Position numbers and translations under genes: made by a program. Shown here in pieces: positions 43,007-52,034 of a DNA stretch of 64,000 bases. The stretch covers positions 248,001 to 312,000 of the forward strand of contig CAWFXE010000006.1 in NCBI GenBank assembly GCA_963819715.1, in the 5' to 3' direction. Source of the stretch: DASUPK01 sp963819715 (lineage in GTDB: Bacteria; Actinomycetota; Thermoleophilia; Solirubrobacterales; 70-9). The notes under the pieces were generated by a model. The model made no database searches. It saw only the letters and a program-made list of their open reading frames with translations, and was not told the DNA's origin. How positions within the stretch are numbered: position 1 is the first letter of the stretch; every line of letters starts with the position of its first letter.

Positions 43007-44232
43007 GCGAACCGCCGCGCGCCGCCGCGTCTGGAAACCGGGTGGCGATCTTCATCGTGGTGGGTGCCCTGACGGGGATCGCGCCCCTCTCGATCGACGC
43101 CTACATCCCGGGTCTGCCGGAGCTCACCTCGGATCTCGGGACCAGCACCTCGACCGGGCAGCTCACCCTCACCGCTTTCCTGCTTGGACTCGCCCTCAGC
43201 CAGGTGGTGGCCGGGTCGATCAGCGACAACGTCGGCAGGCGTACCCCGGTCATCGCCGGCCTGCTCGCCTACGTGGTCTCCTCGCTGCTCTGTGGACTCG
43301 CGCCCAACATCTGGACGCTGACGTTCCTGCGGCTCGTCCAGGGCGCGGCGGCGGGAGTCGGATTCGTGATCGCGCGGGCGATCGTTCGAGACCTCTACAC
43401 CGGCTCAGCGGGCGCCAGGGTGTTCGCCCGGCTGGTCCTGATCAGCGGGGTCGCCCCCGTCGTCGCCCCGATCATCGGCGGCCAGGTGCTCCGCTTCACC
43501 AGCTGGCGCGGGCTGTTCGTCCTGTTCGCCGTGATCAGCTCGGTGATCCTCGTGGTGGCGAACATCGTCCTCGTCGAGACGCTTCCCGACCATCTGCGTC
43601 ACGAGCCCGGAATCAGAACCAAGCTTCGAGTCTTTCGCCGCCTGATCTTCGACCGGACCTTCCTGCCCTATGCGATGGTCGGGAGCCTGGGGTTCGCCGC
43701 GATGTTCAGCTATATCGCGGGCGCGCCGTTCGTCCTCGAGGACATCCACGGTCTCTCGCCACAGGAGTTCAGCGTGGCCTTCGCCGCCAACGCGGCGGGG
43801 CTCGTTGCGCTCTCGCAGATCAGCGGGCGGTACGTCGAGCGAGTCGGACCGAGTGTGCTGCTCCGCGCCGGGGCGCTGATGAGCGCGGCGGGTGGCGTCG
43901 TCACCCTGCTTTCGGTGGTCCTCGATGCGGGCCTGACCCCTCTCTTGGCCGGCCTGTGGCTGATGGTGAGCGCGATCGGCCTGATCGTGCCCAACTCGAC
44001 CGCCCTGGCGCTGACCCATCAGGGCGAGAGGGCCGGCAGTGCGTCGGCGCTCTATGGCCTCGGCCAGTTCGGCCTCGGAGCCGTCCTCGCGCCGCTGGCC
44101 GGAGTGGCCGGGAACCATGACGCGCTGCCGATGGGAATCACGATCGCGGCATGCGGGATCGGCGCTCTGGTGATCAACCAGATGTGGTGCGATCGGGCTC
44201 CCTTCGAGCCGGCGCTCGAGCCGGCTCCCTAG
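43003..44232 (+). CDS. MFS transporter, Bcr/CflA drug-efflux family
   Basis: A 409-residue, 12-helix MFS protein starting at TTG 43003. IAPLSIDAYIPGLPELTSDLG at the first helix and SQVVAGSISDNVGRRTPV in the loop 2-3 motif A are typical of DHA1 (Bcr/CflA). It may export a product or toxic substrate of the pathway. It is the last gene of the operon that starts at the peroxiredoxin. Confidence 0.88.
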   Translation: MSEPPRAAASGNRVAIFIVVGALTGIAPLSIDAYIPGLPELTSDLGTSTSTGQLTLTAFLLGLALSQVVAGSISDNVGRRTPVIAGLLAYVVSSLLCGLAPNIWTLTFLRLVQGAAAGVGFVIARAIVRDLYTGSAGARVFARLVLISGVAPVVAPIIGGQVLRFTSWRGLFVLFAVISSVILVVANIVLVETLPDHLRHEPGIRTKLRVFRRLIFDRTFLPYAMVGSLGFAAMFSYIAGAPFVLEDIHGLSPQEFSVAFAANAAGLVALSQISGRYVERVGPSVLLRAGALMSAAGGVVTLLSVVLDAGLTPLLAGLWLMVSAIGLIVPNSTALALTHQGERAGSASALYGLGQFGLGAVLAPLAGVAGNHDALPMGITIAACGIGALVINQMWCDRAPFEPALEPAP

Positions 44233-44330
44233 AGCGGTCTCCCCCGCAACGCTTGAACGTGCTGATTTCAAGAGCGCCGCTTTGCTTCGGCTCCTAGCCC
44301 AGGCGGTCCTGCAGGTATATCGTTCCGACA

Positions 44331-44675
44331 ATGTTCGGGCGGAATTGGGAGCGGGTCGACGGGAAGGTCCTGGCCGAAGGGCTTGCCACTCGCCGGCCCT
44401 CCTCAAACGGTCAGTGGTACACGCGGATGAAGTACGTCGTCGAGTATCAGCTGCCGGGCGCCGGTGTTGAGCGGATCGAGCTGAAGGAGACCGAGAAGTT
44501 TGGCAGCAAGGTCATGAAGGGACTGACCAAGGACGCGACGGCACCGCTGCTCGTCGACCGGAAGTCAGGGAAGGTCCGCTTCGACACGGACGATCCACGC
44601 ATCAACCTGAAGGCTCAAACGTCGCGGAGCAAGCGGCGGGACGACGAAGAGTTCGAGGAGGCGCTGAAGGGCTGA
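44331..44675 (+). CDS. Uncharacterised 114-residue protein
   Basis: Not recognised. The protein (MFGRNWERVDGKVLAEG...) is basic, has several beta-strands (MKYVVEYQLPGAGVERIELKE) and a charged Arg/Lys/Glu tail (SKRRDDEEFEEALKG), and has no TM segment or signal peptide. A 98-base gap (44233-44330) precedes it and shows no gene or clear motif. It is followed by a hairpin. Confidence 0.7.
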   Translation: MFGRNWERVDGKVLAEGLATRRPSSNGQWYTRMKYVVEYQLPGAGVERIELKETEKFGSKVMKGLTKDATAPLLVDRKSGKVRFDTDDPRINLKAQTSRSKRRDDEEFEEALKG

Positions 44676-44712
44676 GCGCGATCGGGCGGCTCAGGCCGCG
44701 GAGGGCGCGCTC
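44674..44712. terminator. Nested hairpin between convergent genes
   Basis: Outer arms GAGCGCG (44674-44680) and CGCGCTC (44706-44712), inner arms GCGGC (44686-44690) and GCCGC (44695-44699) with a TCAG loop. It lies between the convergent hypothetical and SDR genes, so could stop transcription from both sides. Confidence 0.5.
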
Positions 44713-45435
44713 TCAGCGCATCAGGCGCCCGCCGTTGACCAGCAGCGTCTGGCCGGTCACGAAGGCGCTGTCGTCGGAGAGAAGGAAGGCGATGGCGCCG
44801 AGCAGATCGCTCGTCTTGCCGACCCTGCCGAGCGGCGTCGCGCTTGGGTCGTAGCCGCCAGGGGCAAGGCTGCGGGACCCCTCGGTCGGGACGTAGCCCG
44901 GGGCGACGGCGTTCACCCGGATGCCCTCGTTCCCGAGCTCGCGCGCCAGGGCGCGGGTGAGGGAGATCAGGGCGCCCTTCGACGAGACGTAGTGTGCGAG
45001 GCCCGGAGAGCCTGTGAAGGCGACCTCGGAGGCCAGGTTGACGATCGCGCCGCCGCCGGCTTCTCGCAGGAGCGGCAGGACCGCCCGCGAGCAGAGCCAT
45101 GGCCCGCGTACGTTCACTGCCAAGACCCGGTCCCACTCGTCGACCGGTATCTCCCAGAAGGGCCGCCGCTCCAGGTCCACCACAGCGGCGTTGTTGATGA
45201 GGGCGTCGAGTCCGCCGAGCTGATCCTGGACGGCGTCCGCCATCCCTTCGACGTCATATTGCAAGCTGACGTCCGCCTGGACGAGCTGGACCTCCGCGCG
45301 CTTCAATTCCTCGGAGCTCTCCGCGAGGTCCGTCCCCACCACCCGGGCTCCCTCGCCGGCCAGATGGAGCGCGAGCTCGAGCCCCAGCCCCCGGGCGGCG
45401 CCGGTGATGAGCACCCGCCTGCCCTCGAGCTTCAT
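44713..45435 (-). CDS. Short-chain dehydrogenase/reductase
   Basis: A 240-residue classical SDR: GAARGLGLELALHLAGEGARVV cofactor site, NNAAVV and the active-site Tyr-x3-Lys in LAHYVSSKGALI. It would oxidise or reduce an alcohol/keto group with NAD(P). ATGA overlap at 45432-45435 couples it to the upstream FAD oxidoreductase. It is the last gene of the minus-strand operon with the second phosphotransferase paralogue. Confidence 0.92.
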   Translation of the reverse strand: MKLEGRRVLITGAARGLGLELALHLAGEGARVVGTDLAESSEELKRAEVQLVQADVSLQYDVEGMADAVQDQLGGLDALINNAAVVDLERRPFWEIPVDEWDRVLAVNVRGPWLCSRAVLPLLREAGGGAIVNLASEVAFTGSPGLAHYVSSKGALISLTRALARELGNEGIRVNAVAPGYVPTEGSRSLAPGGYDPSATPLGRVGKTSDLLGAIAFLLSDDSAFVTGQTLLVNGGRLMR

Positions 45436-47084
45436 CGTGTGGCGAGCTCAGGCGCCTCGAGAGCCAGGTCTTTAGCGATCTCCTGGAAGCAGTTCCAGCT
45501 CGAGCCGCGGCCGATGCCGGGCCCGGAATGAAGGTTGGCCGAGCAGTTGTAGACGTTGTCCAGGAGCAGCCGGTAGGAGTTTGCGCCCGCGATCGGCCGG
45601 AAACGCCCGAGCTGCGATGCGATGGTGCTGCCGGCCGAGTACCCGCCCTCGGCCATATCCGGGCGCTGCCGCTCGATGTCGTCGGGGCCGTACACCCGCG
45701 CGGCCACCACGTTGTCCTTAGTCATGTTGGGCGCGTAGCGCTCCCACTCGCGGAGCAGGTTGTCCATGAAGCGGTCCTTGACCTCCCGCCAGGCGGAGTC
45801 CGAGAAGAGCCGGCGCGGTGCGGCGAACTCCTCGACCCCGACGATATGGCTGCCCGCGGGGGCGCGTGTCTCGTCCCAGATGCTGTCGACCGAGCAGAGC
45901 ACGTACGGCCGGCGGGCGAACCCCTCCATGAAGATCTCCGGCTGGTAGCGGAGCGTGAGGTAGTCGAGGTCCTTTGGGCCCCAGTAGAGGCGCGGCTGCT
46001 CGCCCACGCCGGGATTGCTCGCCTCGGCTGCGTAGCGCGGCGGCTCGTGGATGGCGAGGTTGGCCCAGAGCAGCTGACCGCGGTCGTAGTGGATGTTCCC
46101 GATCCGCCGCGCGAGGTCCGAGTCGACATTCGCGTCGCGCAGGAGGCGCAGGACCGTCTGGGGCAGCCCAAGATCGCTGACCACCAAGTCGGCATCGATC
46201 CTGGATCCGTCCGCCAGCTCGACCCCCGCCGCGCGGTCACCCTCGACGACGATGCGATCGACCTCGGCTGAGCTCAGGTACTCGACTCCCATCCTCCTGC
46301 CGGCGGACATCAGGGCGTCCGTGATCGCCTGGCTCCCGCCCACGGCGATCGCCGCCGGCTCGAAGGAGAGCGTGAGGGGCAGCACGTGGATCAGCCCCTG
46401 CAGCCCCGGGACATCGTCCGGGTAGCAGCCCGTCGAGGTCGTCGCAGCACGCATGAAGAGGATGCGCATCTCGGTGCTTTCGAAGAAGTCGAACGCGAGC
46501 TGTCGGAGGGTCATCAGCTGGTGCACGGGCTCGATGCAGCTGTCAGGGACCTCGAGCAGCTCCTCGAGAGGATCGGGCGTGCCCCAGGGCGGCGGCGCAC
46601 TGAAGCGGTGCGCCCGGAAGGTCCGCTTCCAGTGCCGCTCATATGCCTCGAGCAGCGTCAGGTACGTCTCGGCGTCCCGCGGAGACACAGCCGCGATCTG
46701 GTCAAAAGTCCGCCGGATGTTCTCCTCGGAGCGCTCCTGCTTCGCTGTGGATGCATCGACCACGCGGGAGGCGGAGTAGCCGATGAACGACGAGCCGTCG
46801 TCGAAGATCATCCCCTCGTTCTGCTCGGGGAAGACGTAGCGCAGACCCTCCGCGGCGAGGTCGAAATCCCGGTAGGCCGGGTGCCCGTAGAAGCGGGTCC
46901 AGTGGCTGCAGTGGTTCATCAGGTACCCGGGCGCGGGACCCTCGCTGGTACAGGCCCCGCCGCCGAAATGCGGCGTCCTCTCCAGAACGCAGACGCTCTG
47001 TCCCGCGCGTGCGAGGTAGCAGGCGATGATCGTCCCGTGGTGTCCGCCGCCCGCGACGACGGCGTCGTAGCGCGCGTCGCTCAA
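45432..47084 (-). CDS. FAD-dependent oxidoreductase, phytoene desaturase/amine oxidase-like
   Basis: A 550-residue flavoprotein with VVAGGGHHGTIIACYLARAGQSV and a following GGGACTSEG segment (dinucleotide site), and a C-terminal region with SGPGIGRGSSWN typical of phytoene desaturase-like proteins. It is translated from TTG 47084 overlapping the stop of the phosphotransferase (TTGA). The substrate is unknown; ring- or side-chain dehydrogenation is an inference from context. Confidence 0.87.
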   Translation of the reverse strand: MSDARYDAVVAGGGHHGTIIACYLARAGQSVCVLERTPHFGGGACTSEGPAPGYLMNHCSHWTRFYGHPAYRDFDLAAEGLRYVFPEQNEGMIFDDGSSFIGYSASRVVDASTAKQERSEENIRRTFDQIAAVSPRDAETYLTLLEAYERHWKRTFRAHRFSAPPPWGTPDPLEELLEVPDSCIEPVHQLMTLRQLAFDFFESTEMRILFMRAATTSTGCYPDDVPGLQGLIHVLPLTLSFEPAAIAVGGSQAITDALMSAGRRMGVEYLSSAEVDRIVVEGDRAAGVELADGSRIDADLVVSDLGLPQTVLRLLRDANVDSDLARRIGNIHYDRGQLLWANLAIHEPPRYAAEASNPGVGEQPRLYWGPKDLDYLTLRYQPEIFMEGFARRPYVLCSVDSIWDETRAPAGSHIVGVEEFAAPRRLFSDSAWREVKDRFMDNLLREWERYAPNMTKDNVVAARVYGPDDIERQRPDMAEGGYSAGSTIASQLGRFRPIAGANSYRLLLDNVYNCSANLHSGPGIGRGSSWNCFQEIAKDLALEAPELATR

Positions 47085-48916
47085 GAGACGATGGTGACGA
47101 CGCCCTCGCCGCCGTCGACGCGAACCCGGTCGCCGGTCTTGATTCGCGCGGTGGCGTTCCCGGTGCCCACCACGGCAGGCATCCCGTACTCCCGGGCGAC
47201 GATCGCGGCGTGGGACATGATCCCGCCGATGTCCGAAACGGCCGCGGCGACCTTCCCGAACACCGGCGTCCAGCTCGGGGAGGTGACCGGGGCGACGAGG
47301 ATCTCGCCCTCCTCCAGGTCACCGATGTCGCGGACGTCGAGGATCACGCGAGCGGTCCCCTCCACGATGCCGGGCGAGCCGCCGAAGCCGCTCAGCGAGC
47401 CGCCTCCGTCGCTCTCGGCCGCCGCCCACTCCTGCACGCGCTCCGTCGTGATGCCCCAGAGCATGATCGTCAGCGGCTCGGTGATCGCCTCTGGCACCGC
47501 CCCGAGGGCCGGTGGCGGCGACCAGGCCCGCATTCCCTCCATGATCCGCTTGCGCTCGGCGACGATCGGTGGCCAGTAACCGGGGCCTCGCGCGGCCGAT
47601 CCGGCCGCCCACGCCAGCCTCAGGTCGATGAGAGCATCCGAGACCTCGCCACGCTGCAGGTAGAAGACATCGTCCGCGTCCTCCAGGAAGCCGTTCCGCG
47701 CGAGCAGGTCGCCGAACTCCCGAGCCTTGTTCCAGAAAACCGTGTGGTACCAGTGCTCGACGTAGAAGTTGTGGCTCTCGACATAGGGGAAGACCGTGCG
47801 AGAGAGACCGAGGGCCTGGTCAAATGCCTCGCGAGCTTCGTCGTCCGGAAGCAGGCCCCGGTACTCCGAGGCAATCCGGTCCCGCTGCGCCACCACCGCC
47901 TCCAGCGGCCGCTCGATGTCCTCACCCGCCTGCAGCCGCTCGATGTATGAGCGCACGCCGGCGATCGGGATTGCGGGATCGTCGACCCACGAGCGGTGGT
48001 GGTGGTAGAAGCCGTTGCCGTTTGAGTAGTTGAACCAGGGCACCTTCGTCTCGTCCCAGTCCGCGAGCCAGGCCTCGCCCTCGTCCTTCCCGGAGAGGGC
48101 GGCGCGAAGTGCCGGCTCGTCCGACGCAGCCGCGACCGCGTCCGCGATCCCATCGTCGATTGCGCGGCGCGCCAGGCGCTTCAGTTCCTCGTCGGGGCGG
48201 AAGAGGACGACGTCGATGCCGGAGACCATCGTCGCGATCGTCTGATCGGGGATGTCGGGGAACGACCGCTTGCAGAGCTCGTAGAAGACGAGGTATGCCG
48301 CGTAGCCCAGGTTGAGGAACTCGAAGTGGTATTGCCAGATCCGATCGATGCTTTCGAGCAGGCGGTTGTACGCGACGAGCAACGCGTGGCTCGATCCGAG
48401 GCCGCGGGCTTCGGTGACCACCGTCTCGTCCTCGATGTCCGGAAGGTCGGGCACCTCGAGCCCCTCGATCCCGCTGATCTCATCCTCAACCTTCTCCTGC
48501 CAGCGGCCGTAGAGCTCATCCCAGTTCTGGAAGTAGAACCCCGCCCGCTTCTCGAACTCCTGCGCGCGGCGACCGATCTCCGCCTCGTCGGTCACCGGGT
48601 TGGCGCTCATGTACACCCACCCGTAGAGGACGCGGTGGTCGATTCCGAGCGCGGGGGGCACCAGGAAGATCCGGGAGTTGGCCTGGCCGAGCGCGAGGTA
48701 GGGAGAGTCCGCGGTCACGAAGTCGAAGGGGAACATCGGCTCCGGGAAGTGCATGCCGTCCCGGAACCAGCCGCGCCGCTCCTCGTTCTCACGCCGCTCC
48801 TCGCTGAACAGGGCGTAGTAGGGGAACATCGACTCCCAGCCCTCGCAGCCGTCGGGCGCGGGTACCTCGAAGGGGCTCAGGAAACCCTGGACCCCGGTCT
48901 CGGCAGTAGCTGACAT
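47081..48916 (-). CDS. Second phosphohistidine/mobile-domain protein (phenylphosphate synthase alpha-like)
   Basis: A 611-residue paralogue of the protein at 36637-38481, collinear along its whole length: shared blocks include GCEGWE, FPxPMxxFD, SANPVTD/SPNPVTD, WDELY, WQYHFEF/WQHHFEF and the C-terminal GGIMSHAAIVAREYG (catalytic His about 569). No ATP-grasp gene follows it; instead FAD and SDR enzymes do. It could share the ATP-binding subunit from the other operon. GGAGGAGGATGAG precedes ATG 48916. Divergent from a LysR gene. Confidence 0.82.
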   Translation of the reverse strand: MSATAETGVQGFLSPFEVPAPDGCEGWESMFPYYALFSEERRENEERRGWFRDGMHFPEPMFPFDFVTADSPYLALGQANSRIFLVPPALGIDHRVLYGWVYMSANPVTDEAEIGRRAQEFEKRAGFYFQNWDELYGRWQEKVEDEISGIEGLEVPDLPDIEDETVVTEARGLGSSHALLVAYNRLLESIDRIWQYHFEFLNLGYAAYLVFYELCKRSFPDIPDQTIATMVSGIDVVLFRPDEELKRLARRAIDDGIADAVAAASDEPALRAALSGKDEGEAWLADWDETKVPWFNYSNGNGFYHHHRSWVDDPAIPIAGVRSYIERLQAGEDIERPLEAVVAQRDRIASEYRGLLPDDEAREAFDQALGLSRTVFPYVESHNFYVEHWYHTVFWNKAREFGDLLARNGFLEDADDVFYLQRGEVSDALIDLRLAWAAGSAARGPGYWPPIVAERKRIMEGMRAWSPPPALGAVPEAITEPLTIMLWGITTERVQEWAAAESDGGGSLSGFGGSPGIVEGTARVILDVRDIGDLEEGEILVAPVTSPSWTPVFGKVAAAVSDIGGIMSHAAIVAREYGMPAVVGTGNATARIKTGDRVRVDGGEGVVTIVS

Positions 48917-48941
48917 CTCATCCTCCTCCGTGGCTCTCCGT

Positions 48942-48959
48942 GACCCGACGTTACGGGTC
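48942..48959. promoter_or_regulatory. Inverted repeat in the LysR divergent region
   Basis: GACCCG (48942-48947) and CGGGTC (48954-48959) form 6-base arms with a 6-base spacer between the divergent phosphotransferase and LysR starts. It may be a LysR-family regulator site; the T-N11-A signature is not obvious. Confidence 0.35.
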
Positions 48960-49022
48960 CGGCGGTGGTCCGATCAAGACCCGATTCCAGTGCCTGTGAA
49001 AGGCGGTGCCTATCATGGCCGG

Positions 49023-49904
49023 ATGGAGTTGCGCCAGCTCTCATCCTTCGTCGCCGTCGCCGAGGAGCTCCACTTTCGCCGGGCGGCCGATCGGCTCCAC
49101 CTGGCGCAGCCCAGCGTCAGCCAGCAGATCCGCACGCTCGAGGCGGAGCTGGGCGTCGAGCTCTTCCAGCGCAACCGCCGCGGGGCCGCTCTCACCGCCG
49201 CGGGTGACGCGTTCCTGCCGGAGGCGCGTGAGCTGCTCGCTCGCGCGGATCAGGCCGCGGCACTTGCCCGCTCGACGGGCGCCGGCGAGCTGGGCCGGCT
49301 CCGGCTCAGCCTGACCCGATCGCTGACCGGAGGGATCGCCGGCGCAATCGTGGCCGAGTACCGGCGGCGATATCCCGCAGTGGAGCTCGAGCTGGGCGTC
49401 GGCAACACCATGCTCCATATCGAGCAGCTGCTGGAGGGGGATATCGACGCGGGTTTCGTCCGTCCTCCGCTCGAGCAGCCTGCCCTCGAGGAGCTGGTTC
49501 TCGGCAGGGAGCCGATGGTCTGTGTGCTTCCGAAGGACCATCGACTGACGAAGCGGACGACGGTGCGCCCCGCGGACCTCCGGGAGGAGCCGCTCGTCTG
49601 GTGGCCGGAGAGCCATGGCCCTGGCGCGTGGCGGGAGGTGCGCCGCGAGGTCTACGGCGATCCGCCCTGGCGGCCGATCGACAGGACCGAGCCCGAGGAG
49701 GAGCGGATCGTCTCGGCGGTTGCCGAGGGCGCGGGGATCTCCTTCATCATGCTCGAGCGCTCGCGCAGCCTGCGCATCCCGGGCGCCGTCTACCGCCGGT
49801 TCGCATCTCCTGAGCCGACCATGGGGATTGCCCTCGCCTGGCGCCGGGACGACACACTGCCCACCCTGCAAAGGCTCCGGGAGCTGGCAGCCGAGTCCCG
49901 CTGA
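49023..49904 (+). CDS. LysR-family transcriptional regulator
   Basis: A 293-residue regulator with the N-terminal HTH (ELRQLSSFVAVAEELHFRRAADRLHLAQPSVSQQIRTLE) and a periplasmic-binding-like effector domain. It resembles CatR/BenM-type regulators of aromatic catabolism (LHFRRAADRLHLAQPSVSQQ). It is divergent from the second phosphotransferase operon and probably controls it, perhaps also the plus-strand operon. ATG 49023. Confidence 0.9.
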   Translation: MELRQLSSFVAVAEELHFRRAADRLHLAQPSVSQQIRTLEAELGVELFQRNRRGAALTAAGDAFLPEARELLARADQAAALARSTGAGELGRLRLSLTRSLTGGIAGAIVAEYRRRYPAVELELGVGNTMLHIEQLLEGDIDAGFVRPPLEQPALEELVLGREPMVCVLPKDHRLTKRTTVRPADLREEPLVWWPESHGPGAWREVRREVYGDPPWRPIDRTEPEEERIVSAVAEGAGISFIMLERSRSLRIPGAVYRRFASPEPTMGIALAWRRDDTLPTLQRLRELAAESR

Positions 49905-49920
49905 CCCCGCCCGGGTCAGC
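49900..49920. terminator. Bidirectional terminator hairpin
   Basis: GCTGACCC (49900-49907) and GGGTCAGC (49913-49920) form an 8-base stem with a 5-base loop, overlapping the LysR stop codon, before the convergent LuxR gene end at 49952. GC-rich stem without a T-run. Confidence 0.55.
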
Positions 49921-49951
49921 TGACGCCGGCTTCTCGCAGTCCGAACCGTCG

Positions 49952-50707
49952 CTAGGGCTCGTCCCGCCCTCCACGGAGAATCGTCGCGACCGCTCCGGCG
50001 CGCGTTCGCACTCCCAGCTTCGTGTAGATGCTCGCGATGTGGTTGCGGGCCGTGTGGACCGAGATCGTGAGCTCGGAGGCGAGCTGGGCCGCCGAGCGGC
50101 CCTCGACGAGAAGTCCGGCGATCTGGGCCTCACGCCTGGTGAGGCCGAGCGCCTGCAGCCGTTCGGGGGCGAGGGGATCTGCCGGCGGCCTGTCGCGCGC
50201 GTCTCGAAACGCTTGGCTCAGGTGGGGCCGGATCAGCTCGATCAGCTCCCGGTCGCGATCGCTGAAGCCGCGTTGGCCGCGGTTCATCGCCACGCCGATC
50301 ATCTTTCCCGGCGGCGAGGGGAGCGCGAAGCTGAGCTGATCCTCGGCGCCCACGCGAGCGAAGACCTCGCGATAGAGATCGAGGCCGTGTAGCTCCTCAG
50401 CGCTGATCAGGTCCGAGATCGCGGTTGGTGATCCGTCCGAGGTCTGATGATGGCGGATCACCGGATGCTCGTGCGCGTAACGAGCGAAGACCTCCTCGAT
50501 CCCGGGGAAGGCCTGCTCCTCAGGGTCGTAGGCCCCAAACGTCTCGCCGGTCGCCATGTCGACCTCCTGATAGGCGATCAGCTCGCATGGAACCAGCTCG
50601 CGAATTCGGAGCACGGCTCTGCTGTAGGCATCGAGGTCTGGCGCGGCCTGGACCTGGCGCACGAACTCAAGCGCCTGCCTCAGCTCGTGGGTCGACAATT
50701 CTGCCAA
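49952..50707 (-). CDS. LuxR-family transcriptional regulator
   Basis: The C-terminal HTH (LTRREAQIAGLLVEGRSAAQLASELTISVHTARNHIASIYTKLGV) is a clear LuxR/GerE domain; the N-terminal about 170 residues (EVDMATGETFGAY, HPVIRHHQTSDG) look like a sensor domain but no known fold is obvious and no receiver Asp site is seen. The start is uncertain; TTG 50707 gives about 251 residues, and the frame stays open upstream over the promoter region of the next gene. Confidence 0.82.
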   Translation of the reverse strand: MAELSTHELRQALEFVRQVQAAPDLDAYSRAVLRIRELVPCELIAYQEVDMATGETFGAYDPEEQAFPGIEEVFARYAHEHPVIRHHQTSDGSPTAISDLISAEELHGLDLYREVFARVGAEDQLSFALPSPPGKMIGVAMNRGQRGFSDRDRELIELIRPHLSQAFRDARDRPPADPLAPERLQALGLTRREAQIAGLLVEGRSAAQLASELTISVHTARNHIASIYTKLGVRTRAGAVATILRGGRDEP

Positions 50708-50856
50708 TTGGAGATCCGGGGAACTACGGAACCCGCCGAAGATAGTCAATTCAGCCCATATCCCCGCCGAGGTGTCCCGGGTTACGGTCGGCGACAGCGG
50801 TGGCAATCGAGTCGCCGTCAAGCAGCTCTGGAAGCTGCTCCCAGACGGAGGAATCG

Positions 50857-51342
50857 TTGTCGACCAGACTGAAGCTCGCATTGGCGCTTGGCGCCCTGAC
50901 CATGCTTCCGGCCGCTGCCGCTCAGGCCGCCACCGTGACCCCCTCGACGCTCAGCTTCTCATCCAGCTTCGGCGTCGCGTCCGCACCCCAGATGGTCACC
51001 TACTCGGTCACAGCTGCCGACTCAGACGTGGCCCACGACCCCGACGTCGGAATTGGCCTCGGCGACTTCAACGATTTCTCGCAGACGAACAACTGCTTCT
51101 CGTTGCCCGCGTCCGGCAGCGGGTCCTGCACGGCGTCGGTGACCTTCAAGCCCCTGAGCCCCGGCAGTACGACCGGCATGAAGCATTCGAGCCTCGACTT
51201 CTTCCCGCGGACAAGTGCGGGGGCCACCCCGTTCGCGTCGGTGACCCTGACCGCCATCGAGCCAGCGTCGAAGAAGAAGAAGTGCCAAAAGAAGGGCAAG
51301 AAGGCCTCCGCCGCCAAGAAGTGCAAGAAGAAGAAGCATTGA
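50857..51342 (+). CDS. Secreted protein with Lys-rich C-terminal tail
   Basis: A 161-residue protein with a signal peptide (LSTRLKLALALGALTMLPAAAAQAA), an all-beta region with two cysteines (FSQTNNCFSLPASGSGSCTASVTF) resembling choice-of-anchor or ASH-like Ig domains, and a tail KKKKCQKKGKKASAAKKCKKKKH. TTG 50857 has GGAGGA four bases upstream; the longer GTG 50800 is less natural. It is followed directly by a second, similarly tailed gene (TTGA overlap). Confidence 0.75.
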   Translation: MSTRLKLALALGALTMLPAAAAQAATVTPSTLSFSSSFGVASAPQMVTYSVTAADSDVAHDPDVGIGLGDFNDFSQTNNCFSLPASGSGSCTASVTFKPLSPGSTTGMKHSSLDFFPRTSAGATPFASVTLTAIEPASKKKKCQKKGKKASAAKKCKKKKH

Positions 51343-52025
51343 GCGGGTTTGTCAGGCCCCGCAGGTGGCTGGCCGTCTCGGTAGCGGCTGCCCTGAGCAG
51401 CCTGGGACTGTTTGGGTCAGTGAGTGCTTCAGCTCAGGCGGCAACCACCCTCGGACAGACCGGGCCGGCCGGGACATGCAGCGGAGGCTTCGGGCAGGTC
51501 CAGGACGCGGGCGGCGGCGCCCCTGGGTACACGATTCCCGCCGACGGAGTGATCACCTCGTTTTCGGCGGCGAGCGATTCGGCGTCCGAGCAGGTCAAGC
51601 TTCTGGTCCTGCAGCCGGTATCGGGCACGACATACAACGTCGTCGCGCAAAGCGATGCGGGCACCTTCACCGCAACCGGGGTGCAGACCTTTCCCACACA
51701 GATCTCCGTACGAGCCGGCCAGGTGATCGGGGACTGGGGCTACATCTGTGGCCTCGGCACGAGCAATGCAGCAGACCACTTCCACTACTTCAGTGGCGGT
51801 GACCCGGTGGTCGGGGCACCCCAAGACTTTGACATCGCGGGCCCACCGGATGTCCGGGCCAATCTGAGCGCCAACCTCGAGCCAACGGCCGTACCGGTGG
51901 GGCCCGCACCTGGGCCCACCGGCCAGCAGGCCGCGGCCCTTAAGAAGTGCAAGAAGAAGCACTCCAAGAAGGCCTCGGCCGCCAAGAAGAAGAAGTGCAA
52001 GAAGAAGAAGAAGAAGAAGAAGTAG
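51339..52025 (+). CDS. Second secreted protein with Lys/Cys-rich C-terminal tail
   Basis: A 228-residue protein starting at TTG 51339 inside the stop of the upstream gene. Signal peptide (WLAVSVAAALSSLGLFGSVSASAQAA), a beta-rich body (SEQVKLLVLQPVSGTTYNVV), a Pro-rich linker and the tail KKCKKKHSKKASAAKKKKCK plus further Lys. The tail resembles that of its neighbour; function unknown. Surface attachment or anionic polymer binding is an inference. Confidence 0.75.
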   Translation: MSGFVRPRRWLAVSVAAALSSLGLFGSVSASAQAATTLGQTGPAGTCSGGFGQVQDAGGGAPGYTIPADGVITSFSAASDSASEQVKLLVLQPVSGTTYNVVAQSDAGTFTATGVQTFPTQISVRAGQVIGDWGYICGLGTSNAADHFHYFSGGDPVVGAPQDFDIAGPPDVRANLSANLEPTAVPVGPAPGPTGQQAAALKKCKKKHSKKASAAKKKKCKKKKKKKK

Positions 52026-52034
52026 GGCCTGCTG

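Noticed and set aside
50950..52024. AAG-rich microsatellite
   Set aside because: The repeat stays in frame and encodes the Lys tails of the two secreted proteins, so it is better explained as coding.
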